A stretch of DNA of 64,000 nucleotides from NCBI GenBank assembly GCA_044226395.1, contig JBGAHD010000006.1, positions 1 to 64,000 on the forward strand, given 5' to 3'. Origin of the DNA: JBGAHD01 sp044226395. Its GTDB lineage: Bacteria > Pseudomonadota > Gammaproteobacteria > Xanthomonadales > Ahniellaceae. Position 1 is the first letter of the stretch. Each line of letters begins with the position of its first letter. The notes under the pieces were generated by a model that was not told the origin of the DNA, searched no databases, and was given only the letters and a program-made list of their open reading frames with translations. Shown piece after piece: positions 33,150-41,611 of the stretch. The position numbers were made by a program, and so were the translations under genes.

Positions 33150-33650
33150 CTAGATCTGCACGCGTCCCGCCGAGGGCACGCGCCGCGATTCCTCGGCCAG
33201 AATAGTGGCGATGGCCACGATGACCGCGGTGTAGTGATCGTCGCCCGTGCCCGATTCGAACCAGGCGTGGAGATCCCCGAAGTCGATGGGCACGAAGGCG
33301 GCGGCGCCGCGCCACGCGCCGCGATAGAAGGTCAGTCGCGCGTAGAAACCCTGCGAGCCATATTGCGGCACGTTGGCGTTGAAGTGGCTGGCGGCTTGTT
33401 CGGGATGTTCGAGTTGCCAGGTCACGGCGTGCGCGATCGCGAAACTGGCCGAGCCATCGGCGGCGATGCGCGCGGGATCGAAGGCGGGCCAGTTGACCGC
33501 GGGAAAATCGTAACGCAGCGCATCGATGCGTTCGAGAATGCGCAATGACAGCGCGCGGTAATCGATGGCCTCGGCCTCGGCGCGCGCGCGCCACGGCGAC
33601 ATCGACACCAGCAGCCCGAGACCCATGAAACTTCGTCGCGTGAGGCCCAT
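33150..33650 (-). CDS. Secreted hypothetical protein with a twin-arginine-like signal
   Basis: The protein has 166 residues. The N-terminus TRRSFMGLGLLVSMSPWRARA has the S/T-R-R-x-F pattern of Tat signals followed by a short hydrophobic core. The mature part is helical at first (LSLRILERIDALRYDFPAV) and then mixed, with WFESGTGDDHYTAVIVAI near the end. I do not recognise a family. It is divergent from the Tat-exported dioxygenase-like gene 188 bases away, and two Tat-type substrates side by side may be related in function. Confidence 0.68.
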   Translation of the reverse strand: MGLTRRSFMGLGLLVSMSPWRARAEAEAIDYRALSLRILERIDALRYDFPAVNWPAFDPARIAADGSASFAIAHAVTWQLEHPEQAASHFNANVPQYGSQGFYARLTFYRGAWRGAAAFVPIDFGDLHAWFESGTGDDHYTAVIVAIATILAEESRRVPSAGRVQI

Positions 33651-33838
33651 CCTTGCGCTCCCTGTCGGCGATCGACCGCTCGATACTACCCGCGTTCGCG
33701 CGGGTCGCGCATGTCGCGCCGCCGCGTGCCCGGTGGCGCGCGGGGACTGCGCGATTTCTCCTCAATCTCTTCGCCGCGCGTGCGGGATCGGCGCGCGCGG
33801 GCTGCCTAGACTGGCCTTGCCCTCCATGGAGACCCGCC

Positions 33839-35443
33839 ATGACTCGCAACGCCATCGCCGTGCCCGTCACCGCTTCGACCGCGACCGCGCCCTTGTTCAG
33901 CCGTCGGCGCATGCTGGGCTTGTTGGGCGCGCTGGGCGCGGGTGGCGTGGTCGCGGGTGGCCTGCGCGATCTGTGGCAACAGCCCGCGCGCGCGGCCACG
34001 AGCGCCGCGCCCGACATCAATCAACAAGGCCTCACCGGCGCGTGGTACGACGTGTCGACCGAAGGCCAGGGTTTCTTCATCGAGATCTATCCCGATTTGC
34101 TGGGTGCAGGCCAAGGATTTCTGTTCGGCGGCTGGTACACCTATGACGTCGTCGCCGGTGGCGCGGAATCGCAGCGCTGGTACACCTTCAGCGGCGCCTT
34201 GAACGCGGGCGGCGACAGCGCCACCGTGAGCATTCATCAAAACACTGCGGGCAATTTCGCCGCGGCGCCGACGACCGTGGCCACGCCGGTGGGCAGCGCG
34301 CTGATTCGCTTCGATTCGTGCACGCACGCGCAATTCACCTTCAGCTTGACCGATGGCCGCGCGGGCGATCTGTCCCTGACGCGACTGCTGCCCAACATCG
34401 CCTGCGCCACGCCCGACACGACGGTCGCGGCCGATGCCGACTTTCCCTTCTCCGGCAGTTGGTACAACCCCGATACCTCGGGTCAGGGCGTGATGATCGA
34501 GATCAACCCGACGCTGGGCGCGGCGGTGATGGCCTGGTACACCTACGCGGCCAATGGCGCCACGAGTTCGGGCAATAGTCTTCGCTGGTTCACGAGCCAG
34601 GCGCCCTACACCGCTGGCGCGCGCACCTTGTCCTTGACCGTGTACGAAACCGTGGGCGGCGTGTTCAATCAAGCCAGTACCACGACGACGACGGCCGTGG
34701 GCACGGCGACGGTGACCTTCACCGGTTGCGAAAGCGCGGTGCTGTCGTATCAATTCACCGGTGGCGCACTGAGCGGACGCAGCGGTTCGATCGCCTTGTC
34801 GCGCGCGGGCTATGCGCCTTCGGCCTGTTCGTTCGGCGGCAGTTGCGCGCTGATTCCCAGCGAGACGGCGGGGCCGTATCCACTGTCGTCGGTGCTGTCG
34901 ACCACGGGCATCATTCGACGCGACATCACCGAAGGTCGCGCGGGCGTTCCGCTGCGCGTGGTGTTGAAGCTGGTCAACGTCAACAACCGCTGCGCGCCGG
35001 TGAGCAATGCCGCCGTGTACTTGTGGCATTGCGATAAGGACGGCGTGTATTCCGGTTATGCCAATCAGACGGGCGGCGTCAACGCCACGGGCCAGATCTT
35101 CATGCGCGGCGTGCAAGTGGCCGATACGACCGGACAAGTGATCTTCGACACGATCTATCCCGGTTGGTACAACGGCCGGATCACGCACATCCACTTTCAG
35201 GTGTATCTCAACAACGCGCTCGGCGGTCAGGCGACGGCGACTTCGCAGATCGCGTTTCCGCCAGCGATCACGACCGCGGTCTATGCCTCGAGTCTGTATT
35301 CGGGACGCGGTCAGAACACCTCGGTGACGAGCTTCGCCGCCGATAACATCTTCGCCGATGGCACGGCGTATCAGCTCGCAACGGTCACGGGCAGCGTGAC
35401 GTCGGGCTATGTCGCGACCTTGACCGTGGGCATCGCGGCGTGA
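33839..35443 (+). CDS. Tat-exported intradiol dioxygenase-like protein with two lectin-like modules
   Basis: The protein has 534 residues from ATG 33839, with GGAG 9 bases upstream. A Tat signal (SRRRMLGLLGALGAGG) comes first. Two tandem modules follow (about 55-200 and 203-335), each opening with the pattern GxWYxxxxxGQG (GAWYDVSTEGQGFFIE; GSWYNPDTSGQGVMIE) and ending with a Cys-containing strand. The C-terminal 200 residues look like an intradiol ring-cleavage dioxygenase. Fe(III) ligand candidates are Tyr394, Tyr444, His450 and His452 (PGWYNGRITHIHF). An extracellular aromatic-ring dioxygenase tethered to polymers is plausible; the substrate is unknown. Confidence 0.82.
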   Translation: MTRNAIAVPVTASTATAPLFSRRRMLGLLGALGAGGVVAGGLRDLWQQPARAATSAAPDINQQGLTGAWYDVSTEGQGFFIEIYPDLLGAGQGFLFGGWYTYDVVAGGAESQRWYTFSGALNAGGDSATVSIHQNTAGNFAAAPTTVATPVGSALIRFDSCTHAQFTFSLTDGRAGDLSLTRLLPNIACATPDTTVAADADFPFSGSWYNPDTSGQGVMIEINPTLGAAVMAWYTYAANGATSSGNSLRWFTSQAPYTAGARTLSLTVYETVGGVFNQASTTTTTAVGTATVTFTGCESAVLSYQFTGGALSGRSGSIALSRAGYAPSACSFGGSCALIPSETAGPYPLSSVLSTTGIIRRDITEGRAGVPLRVVLKLVNVNNRCAPVSNAAVYLWHCDKDGVYSGYANQTGGVNATGQIFMRGVQVADTTGQVIFDTIYPGWYNGRITHIHFQVYLNNALGGQATATSQIAFPPAITTAVYASSLYSGRGQNTSVTSFAADNIFADGTAYQLATVTGSVTSGYVATLTVGIAA

Positions 35444-35459
35444 AGCGCGCGCGCCTCGC

Positions 35460-35876
35460 TCAGGCGATGCGCGCGAGGATCCAGCCCGTCGCGAAAGCGA
35501 GATTGGCGAGCGCGATGCCTATCAATGGGATGCGAAACCAATAGCGCACGGCGAGCACCAGGTAGGTGAGCAAGGTGGCCTGTCCGAGCAGCATCAAGAA
35601 CGCATCGTCCAGCAGCACCTCGCGCCGGCACCACGCCAAGTAGCCATAGACACCGGCGAACAAGATCGCGCCCAGACTATGGCTAGCGTTGAAGCCCAGC
35701 CACGCGCGCCAGAACGTGGTCTGGCGCGTCACCACCAGGTGCTCGCGGCGCAGCACCTCGACCATGGCGCGATTGCGCGGATACAGGCGTTCGCCCCGAT
35801 ACGTGATGATCAGGTGCAACACACCCAGCACGCCGATGATCGCGGCCGCGACCAGCACCAGGACGGAAGCCAGCAT
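35460..35876 (-). CDS. Small multi-span membrane protein
   Basis: From ATG 35876 it has 138 residues and about four membrane segments. The first is VLVLVAAAIIGVLGVLHLI, followed by a conserved-looking loop (TYRGERLYPRNRAMVEVLR) and WLGFNASHSLGAILFAGVYG. I have seen this type of protein as conserved hypothetical but know no function. The longer frame upstream runs antisense through the next gene and is not credible. It is divergent from the TPR-CHAT gene. Confidence 0.75.
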   Translation of the reverse strand: MLASVLVLVAAAIIGVLGVLHLIITYRGERLYPRNRAMVEVLRREHLVVTRQTTFWRAWLGFNASHSLGAILFAGVYGYLAWCRREVLLDDAFLMLLGQATLLTYLVLAVRYWFRIPLIGIALANLAFATGWILARIA

Positions 35877-36021
35877 CGATTCGCCCGAACCGGGACAAGG
35901 GCCGGCAGTATGCGCCGCGCCCGACGGCCGGCTCAAGCGCATGAACCCCGGCCCAAGGCGTGACCCGGTCACCCGACGCGCGCGCGCCAAGACGGGTACC
36001 ATGGCGCCGGGAGGGTCGACC

Positions 36022-39000
36022 ATGCGCCAGTTTCGCTGCTTGTCGCTGTTCGTGCTGCTCGTGGCCTTGTCCGCGAATGCGGTCGCGGCCGCGCCGTCGG
36101 TCGATGCCGAGGTCGCCGCGGTGCGCGTGCTGATCACCGGTGGCAAGAACGACCAGGCCGAGAAGGACGCGCGCGCCTTGCTCGCGCGCGTCGAACAGCA
36201 GCACGGCCCCGAGGACACGCGCGTCGCCACCGTACTCGAGGTGCTGATCGAGGCCCTGATCGGCAATGGCAAGGGCGCCGCCGATGACGCCGTGGCCCTG
36301 GCCACGCGCGCGCAGACGATCCGCGACAAGGCCACGCCCGAAGGCGATCCCAGTCGCGCTTACGCGCTCGATGCCTGGGTCAAGTTGCGCGTCGATCGCG
36401 GGGAATACGACCAGGCCCTGGCGCCGGCCGAGCAGGCCTTGAAGCTGCGCGAGGACGCGCGCGTCGACGAGGCCCTGATCGCGCGCAGCCTGTCTTCCGT
36501 GGGGCTGGCGCGTTTCTATCGTCAGGAATTTGATCAGGCCACGATCGTCGATGCGCGCGCGCTGGAGATTCTCGAACGCCTGCATGGCCCCGAGCATCCC
36601 GACACTTTGAACGCGCTCAACGCGCTGGCCACCGACGAAATGCGCACGGGCTTGCTGCAACGCGCGCGCGAGCATTTGGAGCGCCTGGTCGCGACCAATA
36701 CCAAGCTCTACGGCCCGGAACACCTCAAGACCGGCGCGGCGCTGACCAATCTCGCGATCGTGCACAAGGACATGGGCGACTATGTCAGCGCGCGACCGCT
36801 GTTCATGCGCGCGATCGCGATCAAGGAAAAGACGCTCGGGCCCGAGCATCGGCGTCTGGTGATCGATCTGCAGAATCTCGCCGTGCTCGAACGCGAACTG
36901 GGCAATGATCGCGCGGCGCAGCCGATTCTCGAGCGTTGCCTGCGCCTGCTGGAAAAAGCCTACGGCGAGAATCATCCCGACGTCGCCAACATCCACGCCG
37001 ATCTGTCGATCACCGCGCGCCGCCTGGGCGATCGCAAGACCGCGCGCGTGCATGCCGAAAAAGCCGTGGCCATCGATCGCGCCACGGGCGATGAGCACAG
37101 TCCCGACTACGGCGCCGATCTGATCACGCTCGGTTCCCTGGAATTGGTCGAGGGACGCCTGGAGCAAGCGCGCGCTCTGTTCGAGCAGGCCCTGCCGATC
37201 ATGTCGGCGCGCATGGGCGACGAGCATCCCTACACCATCGTCAATCTGATCAATCTCGCTCAGGTCAATCATGGGCTGCGCGACTATGCGCGCGCCGCGC
37301 CCTATGTCGAGCGCGTGTGGCGCATCGCGAGCACGCGCCTGGTGGTGTATGACCCGTGGTATCTCGACGCGTTGTTGCTGCGCGCCGAGCACGCGGCGGG
37401 CCTGCGTCGATACGCCGAAGCCGCGGAGATCGCGCTGCAAGCGACCACGCTCGCGCGCGAACAGATGCTGCTGAACCTGCGCACCTTGCCCGAATCCGAC
37501 GCGCTACGTTACGTCAACTCGCGCCCCAGCGGCGCGACGGCGCCGATGGGTCTGCCAGGATCGGTGATCGATACGCGCGCGACGGCCTTCTGGGAAGCGG
37601 CGCTGCAATCGCGCGCGCTGGTGTTGAACGAATTGTTCGCGCGTCGCGAGGCCGCGCACGCCGATCCCGAGGCCGCGAAAGCGCATGCCGCCTGGGTCGC
37701 GGCGAATCAGGCCTACGCGCGTCAACTGGTCGTGGGGTATCGCGACCCGGAGCAGCGACGCGCGCTCGATGACGCGCGCGCCACGCTCGATCGCGCCGAG
37801 ACGAGCCTGGCCGAAGCCAGCGCCGAATTCCGCGCCGCGCGCCATCGCGAGGCCACGCGCGTCGACGATATCGCCAAGGCCCTGCCCGAACGCACGGCGC
37901 TGGTCGCGTATTGGCGCATGGACACGACGCGCAGCGAGCTGCGCGATGGTCGCGGTCGCAGTTATCGCTTGGGCGCCTTCGTGTTGGTCGATCGCGCGGC
38001 GCGGCCGCGCTTCGTCGATCTGGGCGATGCCGCCACGCTCGATGCGCTGGCCGACACCTGGCGCAAGGCCGTGATGGCCGAAGCCACGGGCGGCGACGCC
38101 AAGGCCACGCGCGCGGCGGGCGAAACCTTGCGCGTGAAGTTGTGGGACCCGGTCGCGCGCCTGCTGCGCGATCCCGCGCGCGTGTTGATCGTGCCCGATG
38201 GCGCGGCGCTGCAGATCAGCTTCGCGGCGCTGCCTAGCGAAGACGGTTTCCTGGTCGAGCATTCGCCGCCCTTGCACTTGATCGATGACGAGCGCGATCT
38301 GTTGACGACGCGTGGCGCGCGCGGCGAAGGGCTGCTCGCGCTCGGCGGTCCGGACTTCGATCTCGGTGGCGGCGGAGAGCCCGGCGCGCGCGCGCTGTTG
38401 CGCGATGGGCCGTGTCGTTCGTTGGGCCATGCGAGCTTCGCGCCGCTGCCGCAAGCGGCCGTCGAAGCGCGCGACGTGGCGGCGGTGTGGCAGGACTCGG
38501 GTCGCGCGCAGGCCATCGTGCTCACCGGCGGCGACGCGACCGAAGAAGCTTTCAAGCAAGCCGCAGCCGGCAAACGCGTGCTGCATCTGGCCACGCACGG
38601 CATCGTCACCGACACCTGCGCGCCCGAAGCTGGCGCGACGCGGGGCTTGAGCGTGAGCAACGGCGATGCGTCCTCGAAACTCGACGACGACGCCGCGCCG
38701 CTTTCTCTCTACGGCCTCGCGCTAGCTGGCGCCAACGCACGCGCGACACGCGAGAACCAGGACGACGGCGTGCTCACCGCCGAAGAAATCGCCGCGCTCG
38801 ATCTACGCGCGGCCGAATGGGTGGTGTTGTCGAGCTGCGACTCCGCGCGCGGCGCCATCGCGAGCGGCGAAGGCATGCTGGGCCTGCGCCGCGCCGTGCG
38901 CGTGGCTGGCGCCGGCACCAGCATCATGAGTCTGTGGCCAGTCGAGGACAACGCCACGCGCGCGTGGATGGAAGACCTCTACCAGGCCCGCTTGCGCGAT

Positions 39001-39126
39001 GGCCGCGACACCGCCGACGCGATGTGGCAAGCGCATCGCGCGTTTCTCGCCGCGCGACGGAAAGCCGGTGAAAGCACGGCGCCGTTCTTCTGGGGCGCGT
39101 TTGTCGCCAGTGGCGACTGGCACTGA
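36022..39126 (+). CDS. Exported TPR-CHAT (caspase-like) protein
   Basis: This is a 1034-residue protein with a signal peptide (LFVLLVALSANAVAA). GGGAGGG precedes ATG 36022. Residues about 40-480 are kinesin-light-chain-type TPRs of 42 residues with the recurring GPEHPDTLNALN and GDYVSARPLFMRAIAI pattern. A coiled segment follows. The C-terminal 300 residues are a CHAT caspase-fold domain with the catalytic pair His859 (LATHG) and Cys939 (LSSCDS) and the closing FFWGAFVASGDW. It is probably a periplasmic protease or scaffold. No obvious substrate gene adjoins it. Confidence 0.87.
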   Translation: MRQFRCLSLFVLLVALSANAVAAAPSVDAEVAAVRVLITGGKNDQAEKDARALLARVEQQHGPEDTRVATVLEVLIEALIGNGKGAADDAVALATRAQTIRDKATPEGDPSRAYALDAWVKLRVDRGEYDQALAPAEQALKLREDARVDEALIARSLSSVGLARFYRQEFDQATIVDARALEILERLHGPEHPDTLNALNALATDEMRTGLLQRAREHLERLVATNTKLYGPEHLKTGAALTNLAIVHKDMGDYVSARPLFMRAIAIKEKTLGPEHRRLVIDLQNLAVLERELGNDRAAQPILERCLRLLEKAYGENHPDVANIHADLSITARRLGDRKTARVHAEKAVAIDRATGDEHSPDYGADLITLGSLELVEGRLEQARALFEQALPIMSARMGDEHPYTIVNLINLAQVNHGLRDYARAAPYVERVWRIASTRLVVYDPWYLDALLLRAEHAAGLRRYAEAAEIALQATTLAREQMLLNLRTLPESDALRYVNSRPSGATAPMGLPGSVIDTRATAFWEAALQSRALVLNELFARREAAHADPEAAKAHAAWVAANQAYARQLVVGYRDPEQRRALDDARATLDRAETSLAEASAEFRAARHREATRVDDIAKALPERTALVAYWRMDTTRSELRDGRGRSYRLGAFVLVDRAARPRFVDLGDAATLDALADTWRKAVMAEATGGDAKATRAAGETLRVKLWDPVARLLRDPARVLIVPDGAALQISFAALPSEDGFLVEHSPPLHLIDDERDLLTTRGARGEGLLALGGPDFDLGGGGEPGARALLRDGPCRSLGHASFAPLPQAAVEARDVAAVWQDSGRAQAIVLTGGDATEEAFKQAAAGKRVLHLATHGIVTDTCAPEAGATRGLSVSNGDASSKLDDDAAPLSLYGLALAGANARATRENQDDGVLTAEEIAALDLRAAEWVVLSSCDSARGAIASGEGMLGLRRAVRVAGAGTSIMSLWPVEDNATRAWMEDLYQARLRDGRDTADAMWQAHRAFLAARRKAGESTAPFFWGAFVASGDWH

Positions 39127-39171
39127 ACGCGCGTCACCGCGGACGCGCGTGAGCGCGCATCGACGCCGCGC

Positions 39172-40569
39172 TCAGCCCTCGGCTTGCGCGGCGCGCAAGG
39201 CGACCAGTTCGGCGACCGCGGCGAGCAAGCGCGTCAGGCCTTCGCGACTGGCGTCCTCGGTCGCGAACACGGCGCCTTGGCCCAGGGCTTCATCGCCGGG
39301 CAGCAGGATCTCGTAGCGGAAGCCGCCCGCGTGCGGCGCGGCGGCGAGCGCGTCGCGTTCGAGCGCGCGCGGATCGGCGTCGAGCAAGCGGTCTTGATCG
39401 CGGCGCGCGTCCTGCGGGTTGGCGTAGCCGCGCGAGAGCAACAACTCGGTGCCATCGGCCGCGACCAGTTTGAAATGGAACTGGCCGGTCTTTTCACGAA
39501 AGGTCTTCAATTGCGGCGCGGCGGCGGACGCCTTGCGCTCGCTTTTCGCGCTCGTGCCTTTCGCGGCGACCAACGGACGCAAGCCCACGGCGTGACGCAC
39601 GGTGTCGAGAAACGCGCCGGATTTGATCCGCGCCTTGCGCGCGCCCGCGACGAGAATCTCTTCCAGCCGCTCGGGATGCGCGATCAGTTCCTCGTAGCGC
39701 GCGCGCGCCGGCGCCAGTTCGCGATCGATGCGTTCGAACAACGCCTGCTTGGCATCGCCCCAGGCGATGCCGTCGGCGAAGGCGCGGCGGAACGCGGCGG
39801 TTTCGTCGGCGCTGGCGAAGGCCTGGTAGATGGTGAAGATGTGCGATTGCTCGGTATCCTTGGCCTCACCCGGCGCCTGCGAATTGGTGACGATGCCCAG
39901 GATCGCGCGACGCAGATCCTTCTGCGGCAACCACAGCGGAATGGTGTTGTTGTAGCTCTTGGACATCTTGCGGCCATCGAGGCCGGGCAGCACGGCGGTG
40001 GTTTCCTCGACGCGCGCTTCGGGCAGCGTGAACAACTCGCCGTAAAGATGATTGAAGCGCTGCGCCCAATCGCGCGCCATTTCGATGTGCTGCACCTGAT
40101 CCTTGCCCACCGGCACTTCGTGCGCGTTGAACACGAGAATATCGGCGGCCATCAGGACCGGATACATGTAAAGACCACCAGTGATGCCGGCATCGGGGTC
40201 TTGCTGCGCTTGCAGGTTCTGATCGACCGCGGCCTTGTACGCGTGCGCGCGATTGAGCAGGCCCTTGGCGGCGACGCAGGTCAGATACCAGGTGAGCTCG
40301 GGAATCTCGCGGATGTCGCTCTGGCGATAGAAGTACACCTTCTCGTGATCGAGCCCGAGCGCGAGCCAACTCGCGGCGATCTCGAGCGTGGACTGCTGCA
40401 CGCGCGCGGGGTCATCGCATTTGACCAGGGCGTGCAGGTCGGCGAGGAAGTAATACGACTCGATGCCCGGCGTGCGGCTGGCCGCGATCGCCGGCCGAAT
40501 GGCGCCGACGTAATTGCCGATGTGGGGCGAGCCCGTGGTGGTGATACCGGTGAGCGAACGTCTGGTCAT
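39172..40569 (-). CDS. trpS: Tryptophanyl-tRNA synthetase with a C-terminal DUF1508-like extension
   Basis: The enzyme charges tRNA-Trp. Residues 1-335 are a complete class Ic synthetase with the HIGH-type motif SPHIGNY (14-20) and GRKMSKSYNN (199-208). Residues about 340-465 are extra, since the usual bacterial enzyme ends near 330-340. The extension has a Lys/Ala linker and then TGQFHFKLVAADGTELLLSR and GYANPQDARRDQ, which resembles the YegP/DUF1508 fold. I believe related Xanthomonadales enzymes share such a tail. Its function is unknown. Confidence 0.93.
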   Translation of the reverse strand: MTRRSLTGITTTGSPHIGNYVGAIRPAIAASRTPGIESYYFLADLHALVKCDDPARVQQSTLEIAASWLALGLDHEKVYFYRQSDIREIPELTWYLTCVAAKGLLNRAHAYKAAVDQNLQAQQDPDAGITGGLYMYPVLMAADILVFNAHEVPVGKDQVQHIEMARDWAQRFNHLYGELFTLPEARVEETTAVLPGLDGRKMSKSYNNTIPLWLPQKDLRRAILGIVTNSQAPGEAKDTEQSHIFTIYQAFASADETAAFRRAFADGIAWGDAKQALFERIDRELAPARARYEELIAHPERLEEILVAGARKARIKSGAFLDTVRHAVGLRPLVAAKGTSAKSERKASAAAPQLKTFREKTGQFHFKLVAADGTELLLSRGYANPQDARRDQDRLLDADPRALERDALAAAPHAGGFRYEILLPGDEALGQGAVFATEDASREGLTRLLAAVAELVALRAAQAEG

Positions 40570-40705
40570 GATCCGATCTCGATTGCGCTCAATAGGTTAG
40601 GGCAAGCCTGAACCTCGGGCAACGAATCCGGACGGCTTTCGGCGGGCTCAACCCCGTTTCAGGTGGGCGGGCGTTAGATAGATCGCAACCAACGAGGAGG
40701 CTGCC

Positions 40706-41551
40706 ATGAAACGCTTGATGTTCGCCGCGGTGCTGGGTCTGGCTTCGATCACCACGGCGCAGGCCGGTCGCCTGGTCGACGTCAGTGTGCGCGATCGCGA
40801 TACCGGCGAGAACCTGGACCTGTATCGCCAATCCGGCCGCTACTTCGTCGCCGGCGATCCCGGTCACCGCTATGCCGTGACCTTGCGCAACAACACGCCC
40901 GAGCGCGTGATGGTGGTGCTGTCGGTCGACGGCGTGAACGCGATCAGCGGTCAGACCGCGGGCGCGCAGCAGTCGGGCTATGTGCTGGCGCCGTGGCAGC
41001 AGACCGAAGTGCGCGGCTGGCGCAAGAATCTGCGCGAGACCGCCGAGTTCTACTTCACCGCCCTGCCCGACAGCTATGCCGCGCGCACGGGCCGCCCGGA
41101 CAATGTTGGCGTGATCGGCGTGGCGGTGTTCCGCGAGCGCGTGTATCAGGCGCCGCGTCCGTGGGACGAAGCGCGCATCGGTCGCGATGAAGATCGTCGC
41201 GCGAATGAACCCGCGCCGCGCTATCGCGACAAGTCCGCCGCGGGCGCGCCGCCGCCGCCGGTGGCTTCCGCCCCGAGCGCCGCCGATGGCGCGACGCGCG
41301 AGAGCAAGTCGCGTGGTCTGGGCCTGGGTGGTCAGCAGGAACTGGGCACGGGTCACGGCGACCGTCAGTACGATCCGGCCAGCTACACGCGCTTCGAGCG
41401 TCGCGGCGACTCGCCGGATGAAGTGATCGCGATCTGGTACGACGGTTACGAGGCCCTGGTCGATCGCGGCGTGATTCCGCGCCCGCACCGCCACGCGCGT
41501 CGCGAAGCCGATCCGTTCCCGAACGGTTTCGCGCCCGACCCGTATCGTTAA
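40706..41551 (+). CDS. Secreted hypothetical protein
   Basis: The protein has 281 residues and a good signal peptide (FAAVLGLASITTAQA); GAGGAGG lies 7 bases upstream of the ATG. Residues about 22-150 form a beta domain (VDVSVRDRDTGENLDLY, RYAVTLRNNTPERVMVVLSV, in short strands) that could bind a partner. The rest is a low-complexity Pro/Ala linker and a basic tail ending in NGFAPDPYR. I do not recognise a family. A strong hairpin lies 20 bases after the stop codon. Confidence 0.75.
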   Translation: MKRLMFAAVLGLASITTAQAGRLVDVSVRDRDTGENLDLYRQSGRYFVAGDPGHRYAVTLRNNTPERVMVVLSVDGVNAISGQTAGAQQSGYVLAPWQQTEVRGWRKNLRETAEFYFTALPDSYAARTGRPDNVGVIGVAVFRERVYQAPRPWDEARIGRDEDRRANEPAPRYRDKSAAGAPPPPVASAPSAADGATRESKSRGLGLGGQQELGTGHGDRQYDPASYTRFERRGDSPDEVIAIWYDGYEALVDRGVIPRPHRHARREADPFPNGFAPDPYR

Positions 41552-41571
41552 GACGCGACACGCAACACACG

Positions 41572-41597
41572 ACGCCCCGATCACTCGATCGGGGCGT
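41572..41597. terminator. Terminator between two convergent genes
   Basis: An 11-bp perfect stem (41572-41582 with 41587-41597) encloses a 4-base loop. On the plus strand TTGTCGTTTCG-type sequence follows. On the minus strand a GTGTGTTGCG stretch follows. It lies 20 bases after the secreted protein gene and 14 bases before the end of the convergent ABC permease gene, so it could serve both. Confidence 0.75.
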
Positions 41598-41611
41598 TGT
41601 CGTTTCGAACC

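Noticed and set aside
35683..37440. Open frame of 585 codons on the minus strand
   Set aside because: It is antisense to the TPR part of the CHAT gene; the repetitive codon pattern of the TPRs keeps the frame open.
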